Below are positions 1 to 8,366 of a stretch of DNA of 64,000 nt, piece by piece. How positions within the stretch are numbered: position 1 is the stretch's first letter; each line of letters begins with the position of its first letter. Source of the DNA: Alphaproteobacteria bacterium (GTDB lineage Bacteria > Myxococcota_A > UBA796 > GCA-2862545); the NCBI GenBank assembly GCA_020632925.1, contig JACKER010000015.1, positions 124,001 through 188,000 on the forward strand, read 5' to 3'. The notes beneath the pieces are model-generated. The model was not told the origin of the DNA, made no database searches, and worked only from the letters and a program-made list of their open reading frames with translations. A program made the position numbers and the translations under genes.

Positions 1-678
1 CCCCTGGAGGTGCCCAAGCAGGACGGCGAGTACCTCCTGTGGCTCTTCCACGTCGAGAAGGGCGACCCCGACACCCAGCGTCCGGTGTTCGACACCGCCG
101 ACCTGCGCGAGTCGCGGACCATCGAGGACGTGGCGCCTCGCCTGCTGCCGGCGGACGACGAGCACCCGAACGCGGTCGCGCTGACGCGGATCAACGTCCG
201 CCTCGGTCGCATGGTGCAGATGCAGCTCCCGGTGCCCCGCGCCGGTCGCCAGATCCGCGCCGCCGAGTCCTACCTCAAGCCGCGCGTCCAGGAGTTCGTC
301 CGGGTGAACCGGAAGATCATCACGAACCTGTTCCGGACGGACACCCTCAAGGAGCAGAGCATCGGCCTGGTGCTCTTCGTCGGCGCGCTCACGAGCTCGG
401 AGTTCGTGCTCCTCGAGGAGGGCACGAGCGACCGCGTGCTCTACCGCGCGGCCGGCACCCTCGCGGGGTACGCGCACGACTTCTACAACCCGCTGCCGCC
501 CACGACGGATCGGGTGGCGCAGTTCACCGAGTTCGTGCGGCGGGTCCACGCCGAGGTCCCGGGCCCCGATCAGTCCGACGAGATCTGGCTGAAGTGGTTC
601 CTCCAGTTCGAGCGTCTGCTGCAGCCGCTGCAGCGCGTGAACGAGGAGCTGGAGCGCACGGTGGAGGCCATGCGCTGA
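1..678 (+). CDS. Hypothetical protein, 5'-truncated
   Basis: The frame is open from the first base, so the gene probably begins upstream; the first in-window start is a GTG at 10. About 225 residues are visible. There is no signal peptide, membrane span or motif that I recognise. The middle (around 'RVNRKIITNLFRTDTLKEQS') is basic and helical and the last 25 residues look amphipathic or coiled-coil. It ends only 19 bp before the kinase gene on the same strand, so the two are probably co-transcribed. Function not assigned. Confidence 0.6.
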   Translation, partial: PLEVPKQDGEYLLWLFHVEKGDPDTQRPVFDTADLRESRTIEDVAPRLLPADDEHPNAVALTRINVRLGRMVQMQLPVPRAGRQIRAAESYLKPRVQEFVRVNRKIITNLFRTDTLKEQSIGLVLFVGALTSSEFVLLEEGTSDRVLYRAAGTLAGYAHDFYNPLPPTTDRVAQFTEFVRRVHAEVPGPDQSDEIWLKWFLQFERLLQPLQRVNEELERTVEAMR

Positions 679-697
679 CAGCGCGTAGACTGGTGGG

Positions 698-3600
698 GTG
701 GAGATCGCGGGGTACCGCCTCGAACAGCCCATCGGCCGCGGCGGCAGCGGCGAGGTCTGGGATGCCGTCCATCTCGGCACCGGCCAGCACGTCGCCATCA
801 AGGTCCTCGTCGGTGCCTCCGGCGACGATCCGCAGGTCGTCGACTTCGTGCGCCACGAGGTGCGCGCCGTCGCCGCGCTCGATCACCCGAACGTGGTGGC
901 GATCCTCGATCACGGCCTGACCGACGACGGTCGTCCGTGGCTGGTGATGGAGCGCGTCGACGGGCCCTCGCTCTCGCGAGGCGGGGTGTCCGGCTGGCGC
1001 CAGCTGCGGGCCGTCCTGCTGGCCGTGCTCGACGCGCTGGCGCACGCCCACGCCCGTGGCGTCGTGCATCGCGACGTGAAGCCGGGCAACGTGCTGATCG
1101 ACCGCGGGGGCGCGGTGAAGCTCGTCGACTTCGGGCTCGCCCGCCTCCAGGCGGAGGGCAGCACGTTCGCAGGCCAGTCCGGCGGCACCCCGAGCTACAC
1201 GGCCCCCGAGCAGATCGCGGGGGAGCTCGGGCTCCAGGGTCCATGGACCGACCTGTACTCGGTCGGGTGCGTGGCGTGGCGGATGTCCGTCGGGTGGGGA
1301 CCGTTTCGGGTACGCAACCTCGTGGAGGCACTCCACGCCCACCTGCACGAGGATCTCCCCCCGTACGAGCCCCGCTTCGACGTCCCCGACGGCTTCGAGG
1401 CCTGGGTGCGCCGCCTCCTGGAGCGCGATCCGCGCCGCCGCACGCAGCGGGCAGCCGACGCCGCCTGGCAGCTCCGGCACCTGCCCGACGTGCAGCGGCC
1501 TCCGATCCCACCGGACTTCCGCCGCCGCGGTCGCCGCCTGCGAATGCTGCCCGGCGCGGGCCTGGGGCTCTACGGCATGCGCGCCGTGCCGATCGTGGGG
1601 CGTGAAGCCCAGCAGGAGCGGCTGTGGCGGCTGCTGCGCGAGGTGGCGGACGACGAGCGCCCGCGGGCGATCGTGCTCCACGGGGAGCCCGGGGTCGGCA
1701 AGACTCGCTTGGCGGAGTGGCTCGGTCGTCGCGCGCACGAGGTCGGGGCTGCCGAGGTCCTGGTCGCGCGACACGACCCGGGGCTGGGTGAGGGCTCGGG
1801 GGTGGTGGCGGCGCTGGCGCGGCTGCTCGGCTGCTTCGGCGTCGGCCCGGAAGACGTGGAACGCACGGTGAACGGCTGGGCGGCCGTTCGCGACCGCGAC
1901 GCGGAGCTGGCCGGACCGCTGGTGGACCTGCTCTGCGGGCGGACGATGGCGCTCGGTGAGCGGCTCGGCGTGATCCGGGCCACGCTGGTGGCGCTCGCGC
2001 GGGAGCGTCCGCTCGTCGTCCACCTCGACGACGCCCACGTCGACCCCGACGCCGGCGCGCTCGTGGAGGGCGTGCTGCGCGCCGGGCACGGTCGGATCCT
2101 GACGGTCCTCACGACGACGGAGGAGGCCCGCCTGCCGGCGTCGCTCGACCGGCTGGAGGTGGGGCCGCTCGAACCCGAGGGACGGCAGGCGTTGGTCCGT
2201 GAGCTGTTGGGGTTGCGGGGCGACCTCGCGCTGGAGGTGGAGGAGCGCACCGCCGGCAACCCGCTCTTCGCCGTCCAGCTCGTGGGCGACTGGGTCGCGC
2301 GCCAGATCCTGGTGGCCGACCGGCGGGGGTTCCGCCTCGCGGAGGGCGCGGAGGCCCACGTCCCGGGCACGCTGCGGGAGGTCGGCGCGGAGGCGGTCGC
2401 CCGCGTCGTCTCCGGCGCGCACGAACCCGCGCTCCAGGTGGCGGCGCTCCTCGGGATGGACGTGGCGACCTCGGAGTGGCGCGCGGCCTGCCAACGGTTG
2501 GGGGTGGTGCCGTCGGAGGAGGCCGTGGACGCGCTGATCGACGCTCGCCTCGCGCGCCGCACGCGCGACCCGGACGGGCTGGCCTTCGCCCACGGGCTCG
2601 TGCGGGACGCCCTGATCGCGCGGTGCGAGGCCCAGGGACGAGCGCGGGACGCCCACCGGGCCTGCGCCGCCGCCGTCGTCGATCCCACGCGCCGGGGGCT
2701 GCACCTGGTGGCCGCGGGGGAGGACGAGGCGGCGCTCGAGCCGCTCCTGGACAGCCTCCAGCGCGCCGCGGGCGAAGAGGACTACCGCCGGGCGCACCGG
2801 CCCCTGACCGTGCGCGACGAAGCGCTCGCCCGGCTCGGCGTGCCGGCCTCCGACCCTCGCTGGGGCGACGGACGCCTGCACCGCGCTCGCGTGTATCGCC
2901 TGCAGGGGGACTGGCTGAGCGCGGAGGACGCCTGTCGCTCGCTGGTCGCGGACGCGGACGGGTACGGGTGGAAGGTGGCCGGGAGGGCGCGGATCGAGCT
3001 CGCGACGGTCCTGCGCGCGCGAGGTCGGGTGGAGGAGGCGCTCTCGGTGCTGGACGACGCGCGGGCCGCCACGGTCGACGACGTCTGGCTCCGCGGCACC
3101 TGGTACATGCGCCACGCGTTGCTGTGCTACGACCGGCGCCGCCTCGACGAGGCGCGGCACTCGGGCCACCAGGCGCTCGCGGTGTTCGGGCACCTCGGGT
3201 TGCCCGCGATGGCCGCGCACGTCCACGTCGCGCTGTCGATGGTGGAGTCGCTCAGCGAGCACCCCGCGCGCGTCGAGCAGCACCTCGTCGCCGCGCGCGA
3301 CGCCTACGTCCGCTCCGGCAGCCGGGCCGGTGTCGCGAACACCTGGAACAACCTCGGCGAGCTCCGGCGGACGCGGGGCGACCGTGAGGGAGCGGCCGAA
3401 GCCTATCGGCGGGCGCTGCAGCTCTACGAGGCCGTCGGCTCGGGGCACGCGGTGCTCCCGCGCACCAACCTCGGCGTCCTGGAGCTGGAGTCCGGGCGCC
3501 CAGCGGAGGCCGCCGCGATCCTGGCCGAGGGTGCGGCCGAGCTCGAGCGCCAGGGGCGGGTGCCGCTGCTGGCGATCGTGGAGGTCGGGCGCATGACCTG

Positions 3601-3796
3601 CTGCGCGCTCCTGGGCGACGGCCCGGGTTTCGACGCGCTCGCCGCGCGGGTCGCCGGGTTGCTGGAGCAGTCGGCGGTGGTGGACGCGGACGCGGCGGTC
3701 TGGGCGCGCCAGTCGGCCCTGGCCTGGGGGAGCGACCCCGAGCGGGCGAAGGTCGCGCTCCGCGTCGCGCGGCGGATGGAGCGCTCCGTCAGCTGA
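698..3796 (+). CDS. Ser/Thr protein kinase fused to AAA-type ATPase and TPR region
   Basis: A 1032-residue multidomain signalling protein. Residues about 5-265 are a Hanks-type kinase with all key elements visible: glycine loop GRGGSGEVW, Lys35 in VAIK, catalytic H124-R125-D126 followed by VKPGN, and D144-F-G. A P-loop ATPase follows, with Walker A GEPGVGKT at residues 329-336. The C-terminal third is helical and TPR-like, with clear units around 'ANTWNNLGELRRTRGDREGA'. This kinase-ATPase-TPR order is known in myxobacterial and actinobacterial (PknK-like) regulators, where the kinase phosphorylates partners and the TPRs recruit them. No membrane span is seen, so it is likely cytoplasmic. The start is GTG with only a weak purine stretch before it. 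Its stop overlaps the 3' end of the convergent GST gene by 8 bp. Substrate unknown. Confidence 0.9.
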   Translation: MEIAGYRLEQPIGRGGSGEVWDAVHLGTGQHVAIKVLVGASGDDPQVVDFVRHEVRAVAALDHPNVVAILDHGLTDDGRPWLVMERVDGPSLSRGGVSGWRQLRAVLLAVLDALAHAHARGVVHRDVKPGNVLIDRGGAVKLVDFGLARLQAEGSTFAGQSGGTPSYTAPEQIAGELGLQGPWTDLYSVGCVAWRMSVGWGPFRVRNLVEALHAHLHEDLPPYEPRFDVPDGFEAWVRRLLERDPRRRTQRAADAAWQLRHLPDVQRPPIPPDFRRRGRRLRMLPGAGLGLYGMRAVPIVGREAQQERLWRLLREVADDERPRAIVLHGEPGVGKTRLAEWLGRRAHEVGAAEVLVARHDPGLGEGSGVVAALARLLGCFGVGPEDVERTVNGWAAVRDRDAELAGPLVDLLCGRTMALGERLGVIRATLVALARERPLVVHLDDAHVDPDAGALVEGVLRAGHGRILTVLTTTEEARLPASLDRLEVGPLEPEGRQALVRELLGLRGDLALEVEERTAGNPLFAVQLVGDWVARQILVADRRGFRLAEGAEAHVPGTLREVGAEAVARVVSGAHEPALQVAALLGMDVATSEWRAACQRLGVVPSEEAVDALIDARLARRTRDPDGLAFAHGLVRDALIARCEAQGRARDAHRACAAAVVDPTRRGLHLVAAGEDEAALEPLLDSLQRAAGEEDYRRAHRPLTVRDEALARLGVPASDPRWGDGRLHRARVYRLQGDWLSAEDACRSLVADADGYGWKVAGRARIELATVLRARGRVEEALSVLDDARAATVDDVWLRGTWYMRHALLCYDRRRLDEARHSGHQALAVFGHLGLPAMAAHVHVALSMVESLSEHPARVEQHLVAARDAYVRSGSRAGVANTWNNLGELRRTRGDREGAAEAYRRALQLYEAVGSGHAVLPRTNLGVLELESGRPAEAAAILAEGAAELERQGRVPLLAIVEVGRMTCCALLGDGPGFDALAARVAGLLEQSAVVDADAAVWARQSALAWGSDPERAKVALRVARRMERSVS

Positions 3797-4481
3797 GGCG
3801 GCGAGGGGAGGGCGGATCGCTCTCGAACCAGTGGGGAGGCTGGGTCTGCTCGTATCCCTCGATGGCTTCGATCCGACGGACCCAGGCGAGGATCGAGGGG
3901 TAGTGGTCGGCGAGCGGGAGCAACCCGAGGTCGAAGGCCTCGGCGGCCGGCCGGGTGGCCGCGCGGACCAGGAACTGAAGGCCGCAGAACCACACGAGGT
4001 CCGCGGCCGAGAGCGTGTCGCCGACGAGCGGACGTCCACCTTCGACGGCGTGCTCGAGGCGACGCAGCTCCTCGTGCATCGCCGGGATCGCCGCCCGAAC
4101 GGCGTCCGACTCGTACGGGGCGCGCCCGAAGGCGATGGGACGCGCAACGGCGCCCAGGGCCGCGTTCGCGTGGTTCTCGTGCTCCAGCGCCCACCGCCAG
4201 ACCAGCCCGGTCTCCTCGGCCGTCCGCCCGAACAGCGGCGGGTCGGGGTGCTTGCGGTCGAGCCAGGCGAGGATGGCGAGCGACTCGTTCAGCACGAAGT
4301 CGCCGTCCCGCACCGTCGGCACCTTCCCGCGAGGGTTGATGGCGCGGAACCAGTCGGACCGCGTGTCGCCCGCCGAGAAGGACATCAGGTGCGACTCCAG
4401 CGGCACACCCTTGATCGCCGCGCCCAGCAGCACCCGCCACGCCGGCCCGCTGCCGCTCCCCCACCAGATCTCGACGGACAT
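3789..4481 (-). CDS. Glutathione S-transferase family protein
   Basis: A 230-residue cytosolic GST fold. The N-terminal thioredoxin-like half has the cis-proline loop (NPRGKVPTV) followed by the glutathione-contact motif NESLAILAWLD; the C-terminal half is all helical. I chose the ATG at 4481, not an upstream ATG, because GGAGG sits 5 bases before it and 'MSVEIWWGSGSGPAWRV' matches the usual GST N-terminus. The likely activity is glutathione conjugation or a related thiol reaction; the substrate cannot be read from sequence. It is convergent with the kinase gene (8-bp overlap) and divergent from ribBA. Confidence 0.88.
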   Translation of the reverse strand: MSVEIWWGSGSGPAWRVLLGAAIKGVPLESHLMSFSAGDTRSDWFRAINPRGKVPTVRDGDFVLNESLAILAWLDRKHPDPPLFGRTAEETGLVWRWALEHENHANAALGAVARPIAFGRAPYESDAVRAAIPAMHEELRRLEHAVEGGRPLVGDTLSAADLVWFCGLQFLVRAATRPAAEAFDLGLLPLADHYPSILAWVRRIEAIEGYEQTQPPHWFESDPPSPRRLS

Positions 4482-4558
4482 CTCGCCTCCCCCGCATCGA
4501 TATCCTCCCGCCCGGGGCACCGGCGGGCGCGCGGGTTAGAGGCCCCGCCGGAGGCCCC

Positions 4559-5716
4559 GTGACCGCCCACGCCAGCACCCCGCTCGAGGGCTTCGAGCCC
4601 ATGCACCCCGATCCCATCCATCGCGTGGAGCTGGCGCTCGACGAGCTGCGCGCCGGCCGGATGGTGGTCCTCGTCGACGACGAGGATCGCGAGAACGAGG
4701 GGGATCTGGTGCTGGCCGCCGAGCGCGTGACGCCCGAGGCCATCAACTTCATGGCGACGCACGCGCGCGGCCTGATCTGCCTGTCGATGACGAGCAAGCA
4801 GGTGGAGCGGCTCGCCCTGCCGATGATGGCGTCGAACAACCAGTCGCCGTACCACACCGCCTTCACCGTCTCGATCGAGGCGCGCGAGGGCGTGACCACG
4901 GGCATCAGCGCTGCGGACCGGGCGCACACGATCCGCACGGCGATCCGCCCCGACTGCACCCCCCGCCAGATCGTCACCCCCGGGCACATCTTCCCGCTCA
5001 GGGCGCGGGACGGCGGCGTCCTCGAGCGGGTGGGCCAGACGGAGGGCTCGGTCGACCTGGCTCGCCTCGCGGGGCTCGACCCGAGCGGCGTGATCTGCGA
5101 GGTCATGAACGCCGACGGCACGATGGCGCGGCTGCCGGACCTGTTGGCCTTCGCGCGCGAGCACCGGCTCCACATCTGCGCCGTGGCCGACATCATCAAG
5201 TACCGCATGCGCCGCGAGCGGGTGGTCGTCCGGGAGGGCGAGGGCACGGTCGACGTCCCCGGCCTCGGGACCTTCCAGACGGCGATCTACCGCGCGGTGA
5301 CGGGCGGGATGCACCAGGCGGTCTGGCTCGGAGAGCTCGGCGCCGACCCCACGCTGGTGCGCGTCCAGCCCGCGCCGCCCCCCTGGGCCTTCCTGTCGCC
5401 GGAGGGCAGCGCGCCCGCCGGGTCCGCGCTCGCGGCGCTGCGCATGATCCGCGACGCCGGGCAGGGCGTGCTCGTGCTGATGCACCTCGGAGCGCCTCCC
5501 GACGGCCTGCGCCGGGGCTTCCTCCGCGACGTGCACGGCACCAGGGAGGAGGTCGCCGCGCCGCCGCGGGCCGAGGTGCTCCGCGATCTCGGCACGGGCT
5601 GCCAGATCCTGCGTGACCTCGGGTTGTCGGGCCTGCGCCTGATCTCGTCGTCGGACCGCCCGTTGGTGGGCATCGAGGCCTACGGGCTGCACATCGTGGA
5701 GCGGGTGTCGCCGTGA
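4559..5716 (+). CDS. ribBA: RibBA-type protein: DHBP synthase with degenerate GTP cyclohydrolase II domain
   Basis: 385 residues. The N-terminal ~210 are 3,4-dihydroxy-2-butanone-4-phosphate synthase, which converts ribulose-5-phosphate to the four-carbon riboflavin precursor. The acidic metal/substrate motif DDEDRENEGD (about residues 39-48), THARGLICL and the TPGHIFPL histidine are all present. The C-terminal part aligns at its end with GTP cyclohydrolase II (ILRDLGLSGLRLISSS...GIEAYGLHIVERV). It lacks the C-x10-11-C-x-C zinc site and the surrounding GSLRCDCG-type segment; that stretch is proline/alanine-rich instead. The second domain is therefore probably catalytically dead. The GTG start has GGAGG 5 bases upstream. 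Its stop overlaps the ribH start (GTGA). Confidence 0.93.
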   Translation: MTAHASTPLEGFEPMHPDPIHRVELALDELRAGRMVVLVDDEDRENEGDLVLAAERVTPEAINFMATHARGLICLSMTSKQVERLALPMMASNNQSPYHTAFTVSIEAREGVTTGISAADRAHTIRTAIRPDCTPRQIVTPGHIFPLRARDGGVLERVGQTEGSVDLARLAGLDPSGVICEVMNADGTMARLPDLLAFAREHRLHICAVADIIKYRMRRERVVVREGEGTVDVPGLGTFQTAIYRAVTGGMHQAVWLGELGADPTLVRVQPAPPPWAFLSPEGSAPAGSALAALRMIRDAGQGVLVLMHLGAPPDGLRRGFLRDVHGTREEVAAPPRAEVLRDLGTGCQILRDLGLSGLRLISSSDRPLVGIEAYGLHIVERVSP

Positions 5717-6180
5717 ATCGAATCGAGGGGACGTACCTGGACACCGGCTGCCGCTACGCGGTGGTCGCGGCGCGCTTCAACGACGCCATCGTGAAGGAGC
5801 TCGTGGAGGGCTGCGCCGACGGCCTGCGCCGACACGGCGTGCACGACGATCGCATCGATCTGGTGTGGGTGCCCGGCGCCTTCGAGATCGGCGCGACCTG
5901 CCACAAGCTGGTTGCGAGCGGCAAGTACGGTGCGGTGATCGCGCTCGGCGCCGTCATCCGCGGCTCCACCTCCCACTACGACCACGTCACGGGCGCCGTG
6001 ACCTCGGGGGTGGCTGCGGCGAGCGCCCAGACGGGCGTCCCCGTGGTGTTCGGCGTGCTGACCACGGACACGATCGAGCAGGCCGTCGAGCGGGCGGGGA
6101 CCAAGCACGGGAACAACGGCTTCAAGGCCGCGATGACGGCGCTCGAGATGGCCTCGCTGTTCCAGGCGTTGGAGCGCTGA
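5713..6180 (+). CDS. ribH: 6,7-dimethyl-8-ribityllumazine synthase
   Basis: 155 residues, normal length for lumazine synthase. It condenses the DHBP made by RibB with the ribityl pyrimidine to form the lumazine that riboflavin synthase uses. The signature VIRGSTSHYDHV, with the catalytic histidine region, and the substrate loop VPGAFEIG are intact. Its GTG start overlaps the ribBA stop by four bases and its stop shares one base with nusB, so ribBA-ribH-nusB is a translationally coupled operon. No FMN-riboswitch-like sequence was recognised upstream of ribBA. Confidence 0.96.
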   Translation: MNRIEGTYLDTGCRYAVVAARFNDAIVKELVEGCADGLRRHGVHDDRIDLVWVPGAFEIGATCHKLVASGKYGAVIALGAVIRGSTSHYDHVTGAVTSGVAAASAQTGVPVVFGVLTTDTIEQAVERAGTKHGNNGFKAAMTALEMASLFQALER

Positions 6181-6632
6181 TGGCCTCCCGGCGTCAAGCG
6201 CGCGAGTTCGCGCTGCAGGCCCTGTTCGAGGCCGATCTGCGTGGTGCCGACGTCGAGGGCGCGCTGCGCGACCTGTGGGCGGCTGCGATGGACGGCGAAG
6301 GCATCGAGGGTGGGAAGGCGCCCGAACCGGACGAGATCCAGTTCGCGGAGCGTCTGTGCCGCGGCGTGAAGGAGCGCCAGGACGAGATCGACGTGCTCAT
6401 CGAGCGCTGCTCCACCAACTGGCGGCTGCCCCGGATGCCGGTGGTGGACCGGAACATCCTGCGGCTCGCGGGCTTCGAGCTCCTCGCTTGCGAGGACATC
6501 CCACCGAACGTCTCGATCAACGAGGCGATCGAGCTCGCGAAGCGCTTCGGCGCCCAGGACAGTCGGGCCTTCGTCAACGGCATCGTGGACCGGCTGGCGC
6601 GCCAGGTCGGGCGGATCCCCGGGAAGGGCTGA
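6180..6632 (+). CDS. nusB: Transcription antitermination factor NusB
   Basis: 150 residues, all-helical NusB fold. It begins 'MASRRQAREFALQALFEAD', the family's Arg-rich N-terminus that binds boxA RNA with NusE (S10). It ends with the conserved NVSINEAIELAKRFG and SRAFVNGIVDRLA motifs. The ATG at 6180 overlaps the ribH stop (TGATG); the same frame runs open far upstream, but only this start gives a NusB N-terminus. The ribH-nusB order is common across proteobacteria. The gene is followed at once by the heptamer repeat element. Confidence 0.96.
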   Translation: MASRRQAREFALQALFEADLRGADVEGALRDLWAAAMDGEGIEGGKAPEPDEIQFAERLCRGVKERQDEIDVLIERCSTNWRLPRMPVVDRNILRLAGFELLACEDIPPNVSINEAIELAKRFGAQDSRAFVNGIVDRLARQVGRIPGKG

Positions 6633-6648
6633 GGGCCCGGCCAGGAGC

Positions 6649-6756
6649 TACAGGCTGCGGGCTGCGGGCTACAGGCTACAGGCTACAGGCTGCGGGCTGC
6701 GGGCTGCGGGCTGCGGGCTGCGCACGGGACACTGGCTACTGGCTACTGGCTACTGG
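6649..6756 (+). repeat. Left heptamer array (CTRCRGG)n of element A
   Basis: Contiguous heptamers: CTACAGG, CTGCGGG twice, CTACAGG three times and CTGCGGG four times, then one decayed unit. After a short gap there are three CTACTGG units (6737-6756). The phase is kept over most of the array, so it is a true tandem array and not compositional bias. Confidence 0.9.
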
Positions 6757-6787
6757 TTGCCCGGCGGTTCGAGGGGCCGGCAGGCTT

Positions 6788-6912
6788 TTCATCGGCGGAC
6801 CAGGCGCCGAGTCGACCGCAGCGGAGGGACGGCGTTCGGGGGCGGCCCCAGCGTACAGTGGCCAAGGGCAGGAAGTAAGGGCGGAACGCGAACGGTTGTC
6901 CGCCGGAGCGGA
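6788..6912 (+). repeat. Core repeat copy 1 of element A
   Basis: Begins TTCATCGGCGGACCAGGCG and ends TTGTCCGCCGGAGCGGA. It matches 6949-7076 at the large majority of positions, with a divergent patch in the middle. A partial third copy is at 39770. It contains short self-complementary pieces (CCGCTGCGG-like and TCCGCCGGAGCGGA-like). Confidence 0.88.
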
Positions 6913-6948
6913 ATACGCCAAGTCGAATTCGAGGGGGCCGGTACGACG

Positions 6949-7076
6949 TTCATCGGCGGACCAGACGCCGAGTCGACCGCAGCGGAGGGACGGCGTTCGG
7001 GGGGCGCTCCCCAGCGCGCATCGGCCAAGGAGCAGGAAGTAGGGTCGGAACGCGAACGGTTGTCCGCCGGAGCGGA
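6949..7076 (+). repeat. Core repeat copy 2 of element A
   Basis: A direct repeat of 6788-6912, starting TTCATCGGCGGACCAGACG and ending with the same TTGTCCGCCGGAGCGGA. The two copies are about 161 bp apart start to start. No flanking target duplication is evident. Confidence 0.88.
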
Positions 7077-7197
7077 GGACGCGGACGCCAAGGAAAATTG
7101 GCGAACCGCCGATGGCCGGGATCTGGGTTGCTGGAGGTGGCTCCGTTTCCGATCGCCGCGTGGCTCAGTTCCAGACGGCCGCCTTCGAAGCCGGAAG

Positions 7198-7348
7198 CCT
7201 GTAGCCCGACGTAGCCCGCGCCATTCCCGAAGCCCGGAGCCCGAAGCCCGCAGCCCGCAGCCCGCAGCCCGAAGCCCGAACGAAGCCCGCAGCCCGCAGC
7301 CCGCAGCCCGCAGCCCGCAGCCCGCAGCCCGCAGCCCGCAGCCTGTTA
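7198..7348 (-). repeat. Right heptamer array (CCYGYAG)n of element A, inverted relative to the left array
   Basis: Tandem CCCGCAG units with CCTGTAG, CCCGAAG and CCCGGAG variants, i.e. the reverse complement of the left array. The last unit ends 10 bp before the ATG of the DUF2752 gene, so that gene has no visible Shine-Dalgarno sequence. Confidence 0.9.
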
Positions 7349-7358
7349 CTCCTGCTCC

Positions 7359-7742
7359 ATGATGCTGCTTCGCCGACTCGACGAGCTCACCCGCGGCGCC
7401 CGGTTCGGGCACGTCAGCCTGCTCGTGATCTGCGCCACCGTGGTGGTGCTCGCCGCGGTGATGACGCCGACGGACACGGTCGTCTCGGTGTTCGGCTACG
7501 AGGTGCCCGTGCTGTGCGGGTTCCGCCGGCTCACCGGCATCCCGTGCCCCGGCTGTGGCCTGACGCGCAGCTTCGTCTACCTCGCGCACGGCCACCCGAT
7601 CGACGCGTTCCGCATGAACCCGTTCGGCCCCTTCGTGTTCGCGTTCGTCGCCGGCCAGGTGCCCTTCCGGGCCTGGCTGCTGTGGCGGGGGGAGGACCGC
7701 GTCAGGCGGCCCGCCGGCTCCGGGCGTCGACCAGCCGCGTGA
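7359..7742 (+). CDS. DUF2752 family membrane protein
   Basis: 127 residues with two or three predicted membrane spans (around residues 18-38 and 90-110). It carries the family signature CPGCGLTRSF after 'RRLTGIP', plus the downstream HGHPIDAFRMNP segment. DUF2752 proteins are small integral membrane proteins of unknown function. The gene starts 10 bp after the right heptamer array and lacks a visible ribosome binding site. Its 3' end overlaps the convergent amidotransferase gene by 41 bp. Confidence 0.85.
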   Translation: MMLLRRLDELTRGARFGHVSLLVICATVVVLAAVMTPTDTVVSVFGYEVPVLCGFRRLTGIPCPGCGLTRSFVYLAHGHPIDAFRMNPFGPFVFAFVAGQVPFRAWLLWRGEDRVRRPAGSGRRPAA

Positions 7743-8298
7743 AGTTGCGCAGCAGCCGCTGACCCGCGGCGCCGGACAACACGCTCTCGGGGTGGAACTG
7801 CACCGCGTGCACGGGGGCGGAGACGTGCGCGAGGCCCATCAGCGCGCCGTCCTCGGACCATGCGGTGGGACGCAGGCACGCGGGCAGCGTGTCCGCGTCG
7901 ACCACCAGCGAGTGGTAGCGGGTCATGGGGGCCGCAGCGGGGACGTCGGCGAACAGCCCCCGACCGTCGTGGTGCACCGCCGTCGCCGATCCGTGCACGG
8001 GGTGGTGCCGCACGACCCGTCCGCCGAGCGCCAGCCCGATCGCCTGCTGCCCGAGGCAGACGCCGAGCGTCGGGACGCCCGCGGCCACCAGGAGCGGCAC
8101 CGCGGGCACGAAGCACCCCGCATCGAGCGGCCCACCCGGTCCGGGCCCGAGCACCACACCGTCCGCGCCGCTCCCCACGACGCCGTGCTCGTCGATCTCG
8201 TCGCAGCGCACCACGTCGACCGCGGCTCCGGCCTCGATCAGCGCGTGCACCAGGTTGTGGGTGAAGGAGTCCCACGCGTCGACGAGCAGCAGCCGCAA
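7702..8298 (-). CDS. pabA: Class I glutamine amidotransferase (anthranilate/aminodeoxychorismate synthase component II)
   Basis: 198 residues. It supplies ammonia from glutamine to a TrpE/PabB-type chorismate enzyme. The triad is visible: Cys81 in GVCLGQQA, His169 and Glu171 in VQFHPES. The oxyanion segment is LGPGPGGP, where most relatives have GPGxP. The TTG start at 8298 is supported by GGAGG about 8 bases upstream and by the family-typical 'LLVDAWDSFTHNL'. No synthase large subunit lies nearby, so tryptophan and folate roles (trpG versus pabA) cannot be separated here. It is convergent with and overlaps the DUF2752 gene. Confidence 0.88.
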   Translation of the reverse strand: MRLLLVDAWDSFTHNLVHALIEAGAAVDVVRCDEIDEHGVVGSGADGVVLGPGPGGPLDAGCFVPAVPLLVAAGVPTLGVCLGQQAIGLALGGRVVRHHPVHGSATAVHHDGRGLFADVPAAAPMTRYHSLVVDADTLPACLRPTAWSEDGALMGLAHVSAPVHAVQFHPESVLSGAAGQRLLRNFTRLVDARSRRAA

Positions 8299-8366
8299 CG
8301 GCCGACCTCCGGGGGGCGTCGACGTAACCCGCCGGGCGACGTTACGACTCCGGAGGTGGAGGGTGG

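Larger units (their letters stand above)
6649..7348. repeat. Composite intergenic repeat element A bounded by inverted heptamer arrays
   Basis: This 700-bp stretch between nusB and the DUF2752 gene contains no credible gene. Its left edge (6649-6756) is an array of heptamers of the form CTRCRGG (CTACAGG, CTGCGGG, then CTACTGG variants). Its right edge (about 7198-7348) is an array of the reverse complement (CCCGCAG, CCTGTAG, CCCGAAG). Between them lie two direct copies of a ~125-bp core. Transcribed in either direction it could fold into a long imperfect stem. A shorter element of the same design lies at 39720-39954. Whether it is mobile, structural or regulatory is unknown. Confidence 0.85.

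Noticed and set aside
4482..4558. FMN riboswitch before ribBA
   Set aside because: The gap is only 77 bp and none of the conserved RFN-element blocks could be recognised.
6649..7348. CRISPR array
   Set aside because: Repeat units are 7 bp and directly abutting, with no unique spacers and no cas genes.
6757..7362. A 201-codon frame inside repeat element A with RSPQPAARSPQPA repeats
   Set aside because: The protein is just the translation of heptamer arrays and core repeats; no ribosome site, and the frame is not kept between the core copies.
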